A stretch of 48,954 nt of DNA, from positions 1-48,954 of the forward strand of contig NYZT01000026.1 of assembly GCA_002687275.1 (NCBI GenBank), given 5' to 3'. The notes beneath the pieces were generated by a model. That model was not told the DNA's origin and ran no database searches. It saw only the letters and a program-made list of their open reading frames with translations. How positions within the stretch are numbered: the first letter of the stretch is position 1; every line of letters begins with the position of its first letter. The DNA comes from Candidatus Woesearchaeota archaeon. GTDB taxonomy: Archaea; Nanobdellota; Nanobdellia; Woesearchaeales; ARS49. This document shows, piece by piece, positions 9,123 to 18,915 of this stretch. The position numbers and the translations under genes are program-made.

Positions 9123-9809
9123 TCAGCCATGCACTCTTCTGACCATGCTCTTCATCTCTTCGTTGGAGACCGCGCAACCGTTTAGTTTCAGGCCCCAGAG
9201 CAGGCTATCCAGTAGTTCCTTGCGGGCGTTGGGTATCTTGATCAGCACGTCGTTGAACAATCCTTGCTCGAACGCGACGGTGGCTAGCTCCACGCTTCTG
9301 ATGATGTCTAGCTTGCCGACCTTGTCCTTGAAATCGCTAAGATTGCTCTTCACCGTGTGGACAGGGAAGTGGAAGCGTTTTTCTAGCCTTTTACAAAGTT
9401 TTTCGGGTTCCTCGACGAGCATTCTGGTGATGCGCTCGTCCATGACGATGGTGCGATCGTGATGTAGGGCGTAGGCGATGCTTTCCATCTCGCCTGCCTG
9501 GACTATCTGTAAGGGATTTCCCTTTGCCTGGAAGCAGCTATTGCCTAGATTGCTCAGCTTTTTTCCTAGAGAGATAACCTCTGCATCCTTGACCACGTCA
9601 AACACGCCCTGCTCGACCAGGCTTTGGACTTGGAAGGCTTCGTACTTGAACTTCTTACCCTTTAGGGGTCTGTCAACGAGTTCTTTGTGGACTGCATCGG
9701 GTAGGATAAAGCTGCCTTTGTAGCGTTCTTTTAGTGGTTTGAGCACCCAAAGAATGTTGTTTAGGGTCAGGCTTATGATGGGTCCAGCGTCGAAAACAAG
9801 CGTGTCCAC
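9123..9809 (-). CDS. PIN-like predicted nuclease
   Basis: MDTLVFDAGPIISLTLNN N-terminus and AGEMESIAYALHHDRTIVMDERITR acidic motifs; GTG start. Confidence 0.55.
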   Translation of the reverse strand: MDTLVFDAGPIISLTLNNILWVLKPLKERYKGSFILPDAVHKELVDRPLKGKKFKYEAFQVQSLVEQGVFDVVKDAEVISLGKKLSNLGNSCFQAKGNPLQIVQAGEMESIAYALHHDRTIVMDERITRMLVEEPEKLCKRLEKRFHFPVHTVKSNLSDFKDKVGKLDIIRSVELATVAFEQGLFNDVLIKIPNARKELLDSLLWGLKLNGCAVSNEEMKSMVRRVHG

Positions 9810-9826
9810 GCTGCTTTTCGGGATGT

Positions 9827-9842
9827 ACGTTTATATAAACGT
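9827..9842. promoter_or_regulatory. Perfectly palindromic TATA element serving divergent genes
   Basis: ACGTTTATATAAACGT; centre is ~25 nt from both the GTG at 9809 (-) and the ATG at 9859 (+). Confidence 0.6.
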
Positions 9843-9858
9843 TTGGGCTCTGAACTCT

Positions 9859-10143
9859 ATGACTGATTTTTTGGAGGAGTTAGCAAAAGATCCAGAGAAG
9901 CTTCACGGCCAACCCTTCATCGCTAGCAGGGAGGGGGATGAGGAGCGCACGTGCTACACTTGCAAGCATCGCGAATTGCACAGGGATTGCAAGCTTGAGA
10001 GACCGCACATATTGTTTCACGGTGCGTTTGTGCCGACAGAACTGTACACCTTCCAGGTGGGGAACTACTGTCCTTTGTGGAAGACTCAGAATATGGAAGA
10101 GAACTCAGGAGGGTCCATGGCGGCGTACTCGTCGGGAGAGTAA
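9859..10143 (+). CDS. Hypothetical small Cys-containing protein
   Basis: 94-aa ORF with TATA 25 nt upstream; CYTCKHRELHRDC motif. Confidence 0.5.
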   Translation: MTDFLEELAKDPEKLHGQPFIASREGDEERTCYTCKHRELHRDCKLERPHILFHGAFVPTELYTFQVGNYCPLWKTQNMEENSGGSMAAYSSGE

Positions 10144-10613
10144 ATCTCTGGTGGGTACAGGTGTCTCCGCGCGTCGTCAACACTCTTCATCAAGCTGCAT
10201 TTTTTCCTCAAGCATTCTATGGTCCTTAGGCCCATCTCTTGCATTTCGTGACCCTCTTCTACAACCTTGGACAATCGTTTTATGTTCCTGTTTCTATTTC
10301 GGAGTCCCTGATAGTATATTTCAGGAAAGTCCTCAGCATACATAAAATCATCTTCATTCTTTGGCACGTAGGCGAGAATTTTCTCTTGCTGGAACAAGGA
10401 TGCCACGGCAAAGGTGTTGTGGCCGTCGACGATCCAGGAATGCCTGCCGATCTTGCGCACTACCGGCGGGCCTAGCGTGGCCCCAAGACCTCTGTCGAAA
10501 TGCCAGAACAGCCATTCTAGGCTGCCCAGCTGAAGTTCGTCCTGGGTGACGTACGCTGTTTCGACGGTTACAGGGATGATTCGGCCCATAGGGTGGTGAG
10601 AAAAAGACGTCAT
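10086..10613 (-). CDS. ParB/sulfiredoxin-fold-like hypothetical protein
   Basis: SWIVDGHNTFAVASLFQQEKILAYVP resembles the DGH-containing ParB-like fold; 3' end overlaps the convergent ORF. Confidence 0.4.
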   Translation of the reverse strand: MTSFSHHPMGRIIPVTVETAYVTQDELQLGSLEWLFWHFDRGLGATLGPPVVRKIGRHSWIVDGHNTFAVASLFQQEKILAYVPKNEDDFMYAEDFPEIYYQGLRNRNRNIKRLSKVVEEGHEMQEMGLRTIECLRKKCSLMKSVDDARRHLYPPEIYSPDEYAAMDPPEFSSIF

Positions 10614-10779
10614 AAAAATGTGCTGTTGCCCTTTTTTTACCGTAAAAAACACCAAAAAACAGTAACCTTTATAAACGGACTGCGTGCTGTGTATTTATTC
10701 CTTTCCGAACCATGACTAGGGTATGCTCTCTTCACTGTTGTTCACCACCTGTTATTAGTATATACAGCGGGGTGAATGT

Positions 10780-10877
10780 GGGGCGGTAGCTCAACCTGGC
10801 AGAGCATCGGACTTTTAGCATAAGAAATCCGACGGTTGCGGGTTCGAAATCGAAAGACGAACATCCCGTCCGCCCCG
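10780..10877 (+). tRNA. tRNA-Lys(TTT) with two short introns (about 10818-10826 in the anticodon loop; about 15 nt within 10848-10863 in the T-loop)
   Basis: Acceptor GGGGCGG/CCGCCCC, anticodon stem TCGGA/TCCGA, T-stem GCGGG/CCCGT; both loops oversized (16 and 22 nt instead of 7). Confidence 0.8.
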
Positions 10878-10891
10878 CTCATGATCGAACA

Positions 10892-11122
10892 ATGGACCCA
10901 ACAAAGCACGCGCTTGTTCCCAAGCACACAAAAGTGAGTGAGAAGGAAAAGCAGGACCTACTAGACACCTACGGCATCACGCTACGCGAGTTACCCAGAA
11001 TTCTCATAAAAGACCCAGGTCTTGGCAAGCTAGACGTCAAGGAAGGCGACGTGGTCAAAGTCATACGTTCTTCCCCGACAGCAGGAGAGACCGTCTTTTT
11101 CAGAAGGGTGGTGGCCGCATGA
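10892..11122 (+). CDS. rpoH: DNA-directed RNA polymerase subunit H
   Basis: LVPKHTKVSEKEKQDLLDTYGITLRELPRILIKDP..GDVVKVIRSSPTAGETVFFRRVV. Confidence 0.95.
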   Translation: MDPTKHALVPKHTKVSEKEKQDLLDTYGITLRELPRILIKDPGLGKLDVKEGDVVKVIRSSPTAGETVFFRRVVAA

Positions 11123-14100
11123 ACGCCGCAAACCTGTTGATCAACAAGCACTTTGCTGAGAACAGTTTTGTAAAGAGCGACATCGAAAGTTTTAACAATT
11201 TTGTTGAAAAAGAATTACCCGCTATTTTTGAAGAAAACAAAGAAATCATTCCCACCATCATCCCGCCCAACGTCGAAAGTTTCAAAATCAAAATTGACAA
11301 GGTCTGGGTGACAAAGCCAGAAATTACTGAAGCAGACGGTTCTAAGCGTCCGGTCTACCCGCAAGAGGCCAGACTACGACAGCTAAGCTATGCCGCACCC
11401 GTCTTCATCGAGATTTCTTCGCATATTAACGACGTCCAGCGAGAGACATTCCAAACCCAGATTGGTTCATTGCCAGTCATGCTCAAGAGCAAGTACTGCA
11501 GACTGTCGCCAATGACCGAGGACGAGTTGATAGAGAAAGGAGAGGACGTCCACGACGCTGGTGGCTACTTCATCATTAACGGAACAGAACGAGTGCTCGT
11601 CTCTATCGAAGACTTAGCGCCAAACAAGTTCTTGGTTGAGGAAGCAAGAGGCATCTCAAAGTACGTAGGAAAGCTGTTCTCCGAGCAAGGACCCTACAAA
11701 ATCCCGCACACCATCGAACGCCTGAAGGACGGTGGATTCTACCTGTCCTTCACAAGAGTGTCAAGAGTTCCTGTCATCGCCATCATAAAAGCTCTTGGTA
11801 TGATAAACGACGAGGACATCGTACGCTCGGTAAGCAAAGACAAGCAATACGACGAGTTGTTAATCAACCTCTTCGAGCATGTTAACCTGAAGGACCCAGA
11901 ACAAGCCATGGACTACGTGGCCAAGAAGATGGGCATAACCCAGGCAAAAGAAATCAGGATAGAACGCATGAACGAGCTCCTAGACCGCTACTTACTGCCC
12001 CACGTAGGCACCAAGGAAGAAAACAGGAACGCCAAGGCAGTCAGTCTATGCAAGTACTTGAGAAAGTATATAGAGTGCTACAGAGGCACGATAGAACCTG
12101 ACGACAAGGACCACTACATGAACAAGCGTGTCAAGATGAGCGGAGACCTCCTGGCAGACCTGTTCAGGATGAACCTAAAGGTCTTCATCAATGACATGCT
12201 ATACAACTTCCAGCGAATAGTCAAGCGAGGAAAGTTCCCCTCCATCAAAGTCATCATCAGAGAAAAACTACTAACCAGCCGAATCTACAGTAGCATGGCA
12301 ACGGGCAACTGGGTAGGCGGAAGAAAAGGAGTCTCGCAGAGAATCCAACGCCTAAACTATCTGAACGCCCTGAGCAACCTCCAAAGAGTTGTCTCGCCCC
12401 TATCAGCATCCCAAGAAAACTTCAAGGCAAGAGAGCTCCACGCCACACATCTAGGAAGGCTATGTCCTTCTGAGACACCCGAAGGAACCAACATCGGCCT
12501 GAGAAAAAACCTCGCACTACTCGCTTCTGTATCCGAAACCATGGACGTGGCCGAAGTAACCAAACAACTCCAGGGAATAGGCGTTGGTGAGGAAGGTAAC
12601 TCAGAAGTCTACGTTAACGGACTATACTCAGGCATGGTCCAAGACGCCAAGAGCTTTGCCAACGCCCTAAGAGAAGAACGAGCCAAAGGCGCTCTAAGCA
12701 CCAACATAAACGTCCACATAGACCCCGTACTAAACCAAGTACACGTAGAGTGTGGCAAGGGAAGGACAAGGAGACCCTTGATCGTGGTCAGAGACGGCAT
12801 GCCATTGCTAACAGACAAGCACATCAAGCAACTCCAGAAAAACGAAACCACCTGGGGAGAGCTAGTCAAACAAGGCGTGCTAGAATACGTCGACGCAGGA
12901 GAAGAAGAAAACATGCTCATCGCATTCGACGAAAAAGAGCTATCTCCCGATCACACCCATCTAGAAATCAGTCCCCTGACCATGTTGGGAGTCGTAACGG
13001 CCTTGGTGCCCTATGGCAACTACACCCAGAGCGCACGATTGAGCATCGGCGCAAAGAACCAAAAACAGGGCATTGGCTTCTACGCAGCAAACTTCCCCGT
13101 CCGAATGGACATGGACGTCAACCTCCTGCACTCACCACAGAGCCCAATAGTAAGAACCGTGGCACACGATCTTGCAGAATACGACCGACACCCTGCCGGC
13201 CAAAATGTGGTTGTTGCGGTCATGAGCTACAAAGGCTACAACATAGAAGACGCAATCATTCTCAACAAAGGAAGCCTAGACCGAGGTCTAGGTCGAAGCA
13301 CCTACTTCCGACCTGCATCAGCAGAAGAACTTCGCTACAGCGGAGGACTGATGGACAAGGTTGCCGTTCCAGACAAAGACGTCAAAGGCTACAAGAGCGA
13401 GCGAGACTATAGATTGTTAGAAGACGACGGCGTAGTGTTTGTAGAAGCCAAAGTAAAAGAAGAAGACGTCGTCATCGGTAAGGTAAGCCCGCCACGATTC
13501 CTCTCAAGTCTAGAAGAGTACAGCCTCGCAAGCAACGTCACCCGTGAGAGTAGCGTGTCGTTGAAACACGGCGAAGAAGGCATAGTTGACTTTGTCATGG
13601 TCTCAGAAAACGACGAAGGAAACAAGATAGTCCAAGTAAGAATTAGAGATCAAAGAATACCCGAAATCGGAGACAAGTTTGTCTCGCGACACGGACAGAA
13701 AGGCATCGTAGGACTTATCGTGCCTGAACAAGACATGCCCTTTACTGCAAATGGCGTACGCCCAGACATAATCTTCAGCCCACACAGCATTCCATCCCGA
13801 ATGACCGTGTCCCACTTACTAGAAAGCATTGGTGCAAAGACCGGTGCTCTCGCAGGACGATTTGTTGACGCAACCACCTTTGAGAGTGAACCCGAAGACG
13901 TCATCAGAAACGAACTACTCGCTCTAGGCTTTGCAGAGAACGGCACAGAAACCATGTATGACGGACTAACCGGAAAGCGCATGGACGCCAGAATCTTTGT
14001 CGGAAGCATGTACTATCTCAAGCTCAAACACATGGTGGCAAACAAAATCCACTCCAGAGCAAGAGGGCCAATCCAGCTACTCACTCGACAGCCAACAGAA

Positions 14101-14400
14101 GGTCGCGCCAAAGAAGGTGGCCTACGACTTGGAGAGATGGAAAAAGACACCTTTGTGGCGCATGGCTCGGCCTTGCTGCTCAAAGAACGCTTTGACTCAG
14201 ACAAGACCGTCGTACCTGTGTGTGAAGAGTGTGGCATGATTGCCATCTACGACGCCTTCAAAGAAAAGAGTGTTTGTCCGGTATGCGGCGACAACGCCAT
14301 CATCCACGACGTAGAAATGAGCTACGCATTCAAGCTTATCTTAGACGAGTTCAAGAGTCTTGGAGTGTATCCAAAACTAGAACTGGGAAACAAGTACTAA
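11119..14400 (+). CDS. rpoB: DNA-directed RNA polymerase subunit B (unsplit)
   Basis: 1093 aa; GYFIINGTERVLVS, GDKFVSRHGQKGI, PEGTNIGLRKNLA motifs. Confidence 0.97.
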   Translation: MNAANLLINKHFAENSFVKSDIESFNNFVEKELPAIFEENKEIIPTIIPPNVESFKIKIDKVWVTKPEITEADGSKRPVYPQEARLRQLSYAAPVFIEISSHINDVQRETFQTQIGSLPVMLKSKYCRLSPMTEDELIEKGEDVHDAGGYFIINGTERVLVSIEDLAPNKFLVEEARGISKYVGKLFSEQGPYKIPHTIERLKDGGFYLSFTRVSRVPVIAIIKALGMINDEDIVRSVSKDKQYDELLINLFEHVNLKDPEQAMDYVAKKMGITQAKEIRIERMNELLDRYLLPHVGTKEENRNAKAVSLCKYLRKYIECYRGTIEPDDKDHYMNKRVKMSGDLLADLFRMNLKVFINDMLYNFQRIVKRGKFPSIKVIIREKLLTSRIYSSMATGNWVGGRKGVSQRIQRLNYLNALSNLQRVVSPLSASQENFKARELHATHLGRLCPSETPEGTNIGLRKNLALLASVSETMDVAEVTKQLQGIGVGEEGNSEVYVNGLYSGMVQDAKSFANALREERAKGALSTNINVHIDPVLNQVHVECGKGRTRRPLIVVRDGMPLLTDKHIKQLQKNETTWGELVKQGVLEYVDAGEEENMLIAFDEKELSPDHTHLEISPLTMLGVVTALVPYGNYTQSARLSIGAKNQKQGIGFYAANFPVRMDMDVNLLHSPQSPIVRTVAHDLAEYDRHPAGQNVVVAVMSYKGYNIEDAIILNKGSLDRGLGRSTYFRPASAEELRYSGGLMDKVAVPDKDVKGYKSERDYRLLEDDGVVFVEAKVKEEDVVIGKVSPPRFLSSLEEYSLASNVTRESSVSLKHGEEGIVDFVMVSENDEGNKIVQVRIRDQRIPEIGDKFVSRHGQKGIVGLIVPEQDMPFTANGVRPDIIFSPHSIPSRMTVSHLLESIGAKTGALAGRFVDATTFESEPEDVIRNELLALGFAENGTETMYDGLTGKRMDARIFVGSMYYLKLKHMVANKIHSRARGPIQLLTRQPTEGRAKEGGLRLGEMEKDTFVAHGSALLLKERFDSDKTVVPVCEECGMIAIYDAFKEKSVCPVCGDNAIIHDVEMSYAFKLILDEFKSLGVYPKLELGNKY

Positions 14401-17154
14401 ATGGCAGAAGAAAAACCCGAAGAGGCACCTGAATCTGAGACAGCACCGGAAGCTACTGAAGCGGCGCCTGAATCTGGAGCAGCACCTGAAGCTACCGAAG
14501 GCGAACCTACGCTTGGCGAAGTAGTCGAGCCTCGCGTTCCGCTAACACCCGAAGAAGAGCGCGCTCTCAGAGAAAAGTTCGAAGCCAGCACCCGCTACGT
14601 GAACAAAAAAGTAGGCAGCATATTCTTCGGCTTGCTAGGCCCAAAAATGATAAAGAAGATGGCCCGATCCAAAATAGTGACCCCTGAACTATACGACAAG
14701 GAAGGCTACCCTGTAGACGGTGGCCTCATGGACGTACGACTAGGAGTTATAGATCCAGGACTAAGATGCAAGACTTGCGGCAGCAAGCTCAAAGAATGTA
14801 TCGGCCACTTTGGCTACATCGAAATCGCCAGACCAGTCATCCACATCAACTTTGTCAAAATCATCCATACCATGCTACAGTGCAGTTGCAAAGAATGCGG
14901 CCGCGTGCTCATTGAAGATCAGAACATCCAAAAAACAAGAGAACAACTAGAACAAATAGAGACTGATGAGGGTGTCGAGGCACGCAGAGATGCTGTCAAG
15001 AACTTTGTGTCTAGCACGAAAAAAATGAACAAGTGCCCACACTGCAACGCCAAACAAGAAAAGATCACGCTAGAAAAACCAACCACGTTCATGGCAGATG
15101 CTGAGAGAAGAATAACACCCATCGAAATCAGGTCACGCCTAGAAAAAATTCCTGATGACGATTGCTGGGTGTTCGGCGTCAACCCAGAAAGCGCCAGACC
15201 AGAATGGATGGTGCTCACCGTGCTTGCTATCCCGCCAGTAACCGTAAGGCCAAGCATTACGTTGGAGAGCGGCGAACGAAGCGAAGACGACCTAACCCAC
15301 AAGCTGGGAGACATCGTCCGAATCAACCAACGATTATTCGAGAACATAAATGCAGGAGCGCCAGAAATCATTGTTGAGGACTTATGGGACTTGCTCCAGT
15401 ATCACGTTACAACATTCTTTGACAACGAGGTAGCCCAGCTACCTCCTGCCAGACACCGATCAGGCCAACCCCTGAAAACAATCTCAGAACGTATCAAAAG
15501 CAAAGAAGGACGTATCAGGCACAACTTAGCAGGCAAGCGCACCAATTTCTGCGCGCGTACGGTCATCAGTCCAGACACTATGTTGGCCATCAACGAAGTG
15601 GGAGTTCCAAACTCTGTAGCCATGAAGCTCTCTGTTCCTGAGATAATTAACGAATGGAACCGAGAATATCTCAAAAAATTCGTAGAGAACGGGCCCACAA
15701 AGTATCCTGGCGCAAACTATCTCGTCAGACCAGACGGAAAAAAGAAGAAAATCACAGAAGAGACAAAAGAAGCCATACTAGAAGAGTTACAACCTGGCTA
15801 CGTAGTAGAACGTCACCTCATTGACGGAGACATCAGCGTCTTCAACAGACAACCCAGTCTTCACAGAATGAGCATGATGTGTCACAGAGTTCGTGTGCTA
15901 CCTGGCAGAACTCTGCGCTTGAATCCTGCGGTATGTGCGCCCTACAACGCAGACTTTGATGGGGACGAGATGAACCTCCACATTCCGCAAACAGAAGAAT
16001 CCAGAGCCGAAGCAGAGATACTATTAGACGTCCAAACCCAGCTTATCAGCCCAGGCTATGGGGGAAGCGCCATTGGTTGTATCCATGACGGCATTTCTGG
16101 CAATTTCGTACTCACCAAATTCTTAGAGCTTGAGAGACAACCTGCAATCGATCTCTTGTGTGCGGTAGGAATATTTGATGTTAGCAAACTTCCAAACAAA
16201 AAGCTCATCACTGGCAAAGAAATTTTCAGCACGCTCCTACCTGACGACTTTACCTTCCATGGAAAATCCAAAAACGGAGAGGAAGTAGTCGTAGAAAAAG
16301 GACAGCTCATAAAGGGAGTTATCGACCAAAAAACCGTTGGCGGAGAGGGCGCAGGCGAGATGATCCGTGCACTGCAAAAAGATTACGGAAGCCAGCAAAC
16401 CATTGACATCATTCACTCAATCTTCAAGCTAGGCATAGAAGTGTTGCTATACACAGGCATAAGTGCACCAGTCTCAGATATTGACCTTCCACGAGCTGCC
16501 AACAAAAAAATCCAAGAGTTACTCGTCCAGGCAGAAGAAGAGGTCGCCCAGATCATCCAGGATTTCGATGCAGGACAACTCGAGGCCCATCCTGGAAGAA
16601 CGGTCAAAGAAACCGTAGAACTTCGCATACTAGAAATCCTGAATAAAGCAAGAAATTCTTGTGGAGACACCATCCGAGATCACTTTACTGAAGGATTGAA
16701 CAGCACCAGCATTATCAGCTCGGGTGCTAGGGGAAACATACTAAACATTGTACAGATGGCTGCCTGTGTGGGTCAGCAAGCCCTAAGAGGCAAGCGCATC
16801 GACAAGGGCTACAAGGGTAGAACCCTAAGCTGCTTCAAACACGGCGATCTTAAGCCCGAGGCTCGAGGTTTTGTGCGCAACAGTTTCCGAAAAGGACTCA
16901 ACCCAAAAGAGTTCTTCTTCCACGCCATCACAGGCAGAGACAGTCTGATGGACACCGCCCTACGCACGCCAAAGAGCGGCTACCTCTACCGAAGACTAGC
17001 TAACGCAATGCAGGACCTAAAAGTTGAGCATGATAAAACCGTGCGAGACGCAAACGGTCGAATCATCCAGTTTATCTACGGAGAGGACGGCATAGACGTC
17101 TCCCGTTCAGAAAAAGGAGTCATTAATGTTGACAGGATAACGAGGCAAGCATGA
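14401..17154 (+). CDS. rpoA1: DNA-directed RNA polymerase subunit A' with acidic N-terminal extension
   Basis: 917 aa; YNADFDGDEMNLHIPQ catalytic motif; starts immediately after rpoB stop. Confidence 0.97.
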   Translation: MAEEKPEEAPESETAPEATEAAPESGAAPEATEGEPTLGEVVEPRVPLTPEEERALREKFEASTRYVNKKVGSIFFGLLGPKMIKKMARSKIVTPELYDKEGYPVDGGLMDVRLGVIDPGLRCKTCGSKLKECIGHFGYIEIARPVIHINFVKIIHTMLQCSCKECGRVLIEDQNIQKTREQLEQIETDEGVEARRDAVKNFVSSTKKMNKCPHCNAKQEKITLEKPTTFMADAERRITPIEIRSRLEKIPDDDCWVFGVNPESARPEWMVLTVLAIPPVTVRPSITLESGERSEDDLTHKLGDIVRINQRLFENINAGAPEIIVEDLWDLLQYHVTTFFDNEVAQLPPARHRSGQPLKTISERIKSKEGRIRHNLAGKRTNFCARTVISPDTMLAINEVGVPNSVAMKLSVPEIINEWNREYLKKFVENGPTKYPGANYLVRPDGKKKKITEETKEAILEELQPGYVVERHLIDGDISVFNRQPSLHRMSMMCHRVRVLPGRTLRLNPAVCAPYNADFDGDEMNLHIPQTEESRAEAEILLDVQTQLISPGYGGSAIGCIHDGISGNFVLTKFLELERQPAIDLLCAVGIFDVSKLPNKKLITGKEIFSTLLPDDFTFHGKSKNGEEVVVEKGQLIKGVIDQKTVGGEGAGEMIRALQKDYGSQQTIDIIHSIFKLGIEVLLYTGISAPVSDIDLPRAANKKIQELLVQAEEEVAQIIQDFDAGQLEAHPGRTVKETVELRILEILNKARNSCGDTIRDHFTEGLNSTSIISSGARGNILNIVQMAACVGQQALRGKRIDKGYKGRTLSCFKHGDLKPEARGFVRNSFRKGLNPKEFFFHAITGRDSLMDTALRTPKSGYLYRRLANAMQDLKVEHDKTVRDANGRIIQFIYGEDGIDVSRSEKGVINVDRITRQA

Positions 17155-18260
17155 AACCAGAACTCAAACAATACGCGGACAAGCTCAACAAGAAACTCTT
17201 AGATCAGTTAGAGGAAGTGCCCTCCTCAAAGCTTAGCAAAGTAGCCAAGACTATCGTGGAAGAGTTTGAATCTGCACAAGTAGACGCAGGCGAAGCAGTA
17301 GGCCTTATCTGTGCAGAAAGCATAGGCGAACAAGGCACACAGATGACCTTAGACACCTTCCACTTTGCAGGTGTGGCAGAAATGAACGTCACCATGGGGT
17401 TGCCGCGACTTATCGAAATCCTAGACGGAAGAAAGCTTATCAAGACACCTATGATGGAGATCTTCCTCAAAAGCCCTTACAACAAAGGCAAGGACGTGCG
17501 AGATCTCGCACGCAAGCTCAAAGCCACAAAAGTTGGCGACCTGGTAAAAGAATACAGCATGAACATTGCAGAACTCAAGCTCCAGCTAACCATGGATGAA
17601 GAAAAGATGAAAATCTGGGGGGTCACCCCTGCCGGACTGAGCAAAGCCATAAGTAAAGGGGTTAAGGCCAAGGTTAAGATGGAAGGCAACGTGGTTGACG
17701 TAAAGCTAAAGGACGATAGCGATCTTAGCGCTCTCTACTCCCTTCGAGGCACAATCAACGAACTCCAAGCCGCAGGCATCAAAGGAATATCTCAGGTGCT
17801 CACGGTAGAAAGAGGAGAAGAGTTCATCATCATTACTAGTGGCACCAACCTAAAGAAAGTGTTGGAGCTAGACTTTGTGGATGGCGAACGAACAACCACA
17901 AACGATCTGTACGAAATTGCAAAAGTTCTTGGCATTGAGGCTGCACGCCAAGCAATAATCAACGAGGTTGACCGTGTTATTGATGCACAAGGATTGAGCA
18001 TTGACACGCGACACGTATTGCTTGTTGCCGACACAATGACGGTGAGCGGAAGCATCAAGGGAATCACCCGGTACGGCGTCGTTAGTGAGAAGAGCAGCGT
18101 GCTCGCCCGAGCAAGTTTCGAAACCCCTATAAAACATTTGATTAACGCAACCCTTGCTGGTGAACGTGACCCGCTCAACAGCGTGGTTGAGAATGTCATG
18201 CTGAACCAGCTCATCCCTGTCGGCACAGGGTTGCCAAAGCTCAACATGGAGAAGAAATAA
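17151..18260 (+). CDS. rpoA2: DNA-directed RNA polymerase subunit A''
   Basis: GLICAESIGEQGTQMTLDTFHFAGVAEMNVTMGLPRLIEILDGRK. Confidence 0.97.
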   Translation: MKPELKQYADKLNKKLLDQLEEVPSSKLSKVAKTIVEEFESAQVDAGEAVGLICAESIGEQGTQMTLDTFHFAGVAEMNVTMGLPRLIEILDGRKLIKTPMMEIFLKSPYNKGKDVRDLARKLKATKVGDLVKEYSMNIAELKLQLTMDEEKMKIWGVTPAGLSKAISKGVKAKVKMEGNVVDVKLKDDSDLSALYSLRGTINELQAAGIKGISQVLTVERGEEFIIITSGTNLKKVLELDFVDGERTTTNDLYEIAKVLGIEAARQAIINEVDRVIDAQGLSIDTRHVLLVADTMTVSGSIKGITRYGVVSEKSSVLARASFETPIKHLINATLAGERDPLNSVVENVMLNQLIPVGTGLPKLNMEKK

Positions 18261-18508
18261 TGGATATTCGCAAGCTAGTAGAAGCAGACAAAACCGTTAT
18301 CGGTTCTGACAGAGTTCTTAAGGGAATGGCAAAAGAAACCATTAAGGAAGTGTTGCTCAGCAAAAACCTTGCTCTCCACACTCGGCAAAAAGTGGAACAC
18401 TACGCCAAACTCCACGACATTAAGATAACCGAGCTTGAACAAAATTCTGAAGAACTCGGCGTTTTATGCAAGAAACCTTTTAACATTTCTATCATAGGAG
18501 TAATATGA
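18260..18508 (+). CDS. rpl30e: L30e-like ribosomal protein
   Basis: Position in RNAP operon and L7Ae/L30e-fold-like sequence. Confidence 0.8.
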   Translation: MDIRKLVEADKTVIGSDRVLKGMAKETIKEVLLSKNLALHTRQKVEHYAKLHDIKITELEQNSEELGVLCKKPFNISIIGVI

Positions 18509-18915
18509 CTCGAACCTTAAATGAGGACGACCTAAAACTTATGGGTCTTTTTGAGAAACGCACAGGAGCGGTGCTCAAAGACTGCATCAAGACGGGTGAG
18601 ATTATAGCCTTTATCGTACTCCAAGGTCTAGAAAAAGCAATAGGGCCTGGCGGTAAGAACATAAAATCGTTAGAAAAGGCCATGAACAAGCGAATCCGAG
18701 TCATCCAATGGGATGAGGACAAAGATCAGTTCATCAAGAATACCTTCTCCCCCTACCAAATATCTAACATTATTGAGAAAGACGGCAAGATCACCCTAGA
18801 GGCTTCTGATTACAAGACTCGAGGCATGCTTATCGGTCGCAACGCCTCCACGCTGAGAACAAACGAAACCATAATCAGGCGCTACTTCCCTATCGGTGAG
18901 CTGCGCGTCGCTTGA
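18505..18915 (+). CDS. nusA: NusA-like KH-domain transcription factor
   Basis: 136 aa; KAIGPGGKNIKSLEKAMNKRIRVI and MLIGRNASTLRTNETIIRRYF KH motifs; downstream of L30e gene. Confidence 0.88.
   Translation: MTRTLNEDDLKLMGLFEKRTGAVLKDCIKTGEIIAFIVLQGLEKAIGPGGKNIKSLEKAMNKRIRVIQWDEDKDQFIKNTFSPYQISNIIEKDGKITLEASDYKTRGMLIGRNASTLRTNETIIRRYFPIGELRVA

Noticed and set aside
12750-13412. 220-aa plus-strand ORF inside rpoB
   Set aside because: Overlaps conserved rpoB in another frame; Arg/His-rich composition typical of shadow ORFs.
17792-18247. 151-aa minus-strand ORF
   Set aside because: Antisense to rpoA2.
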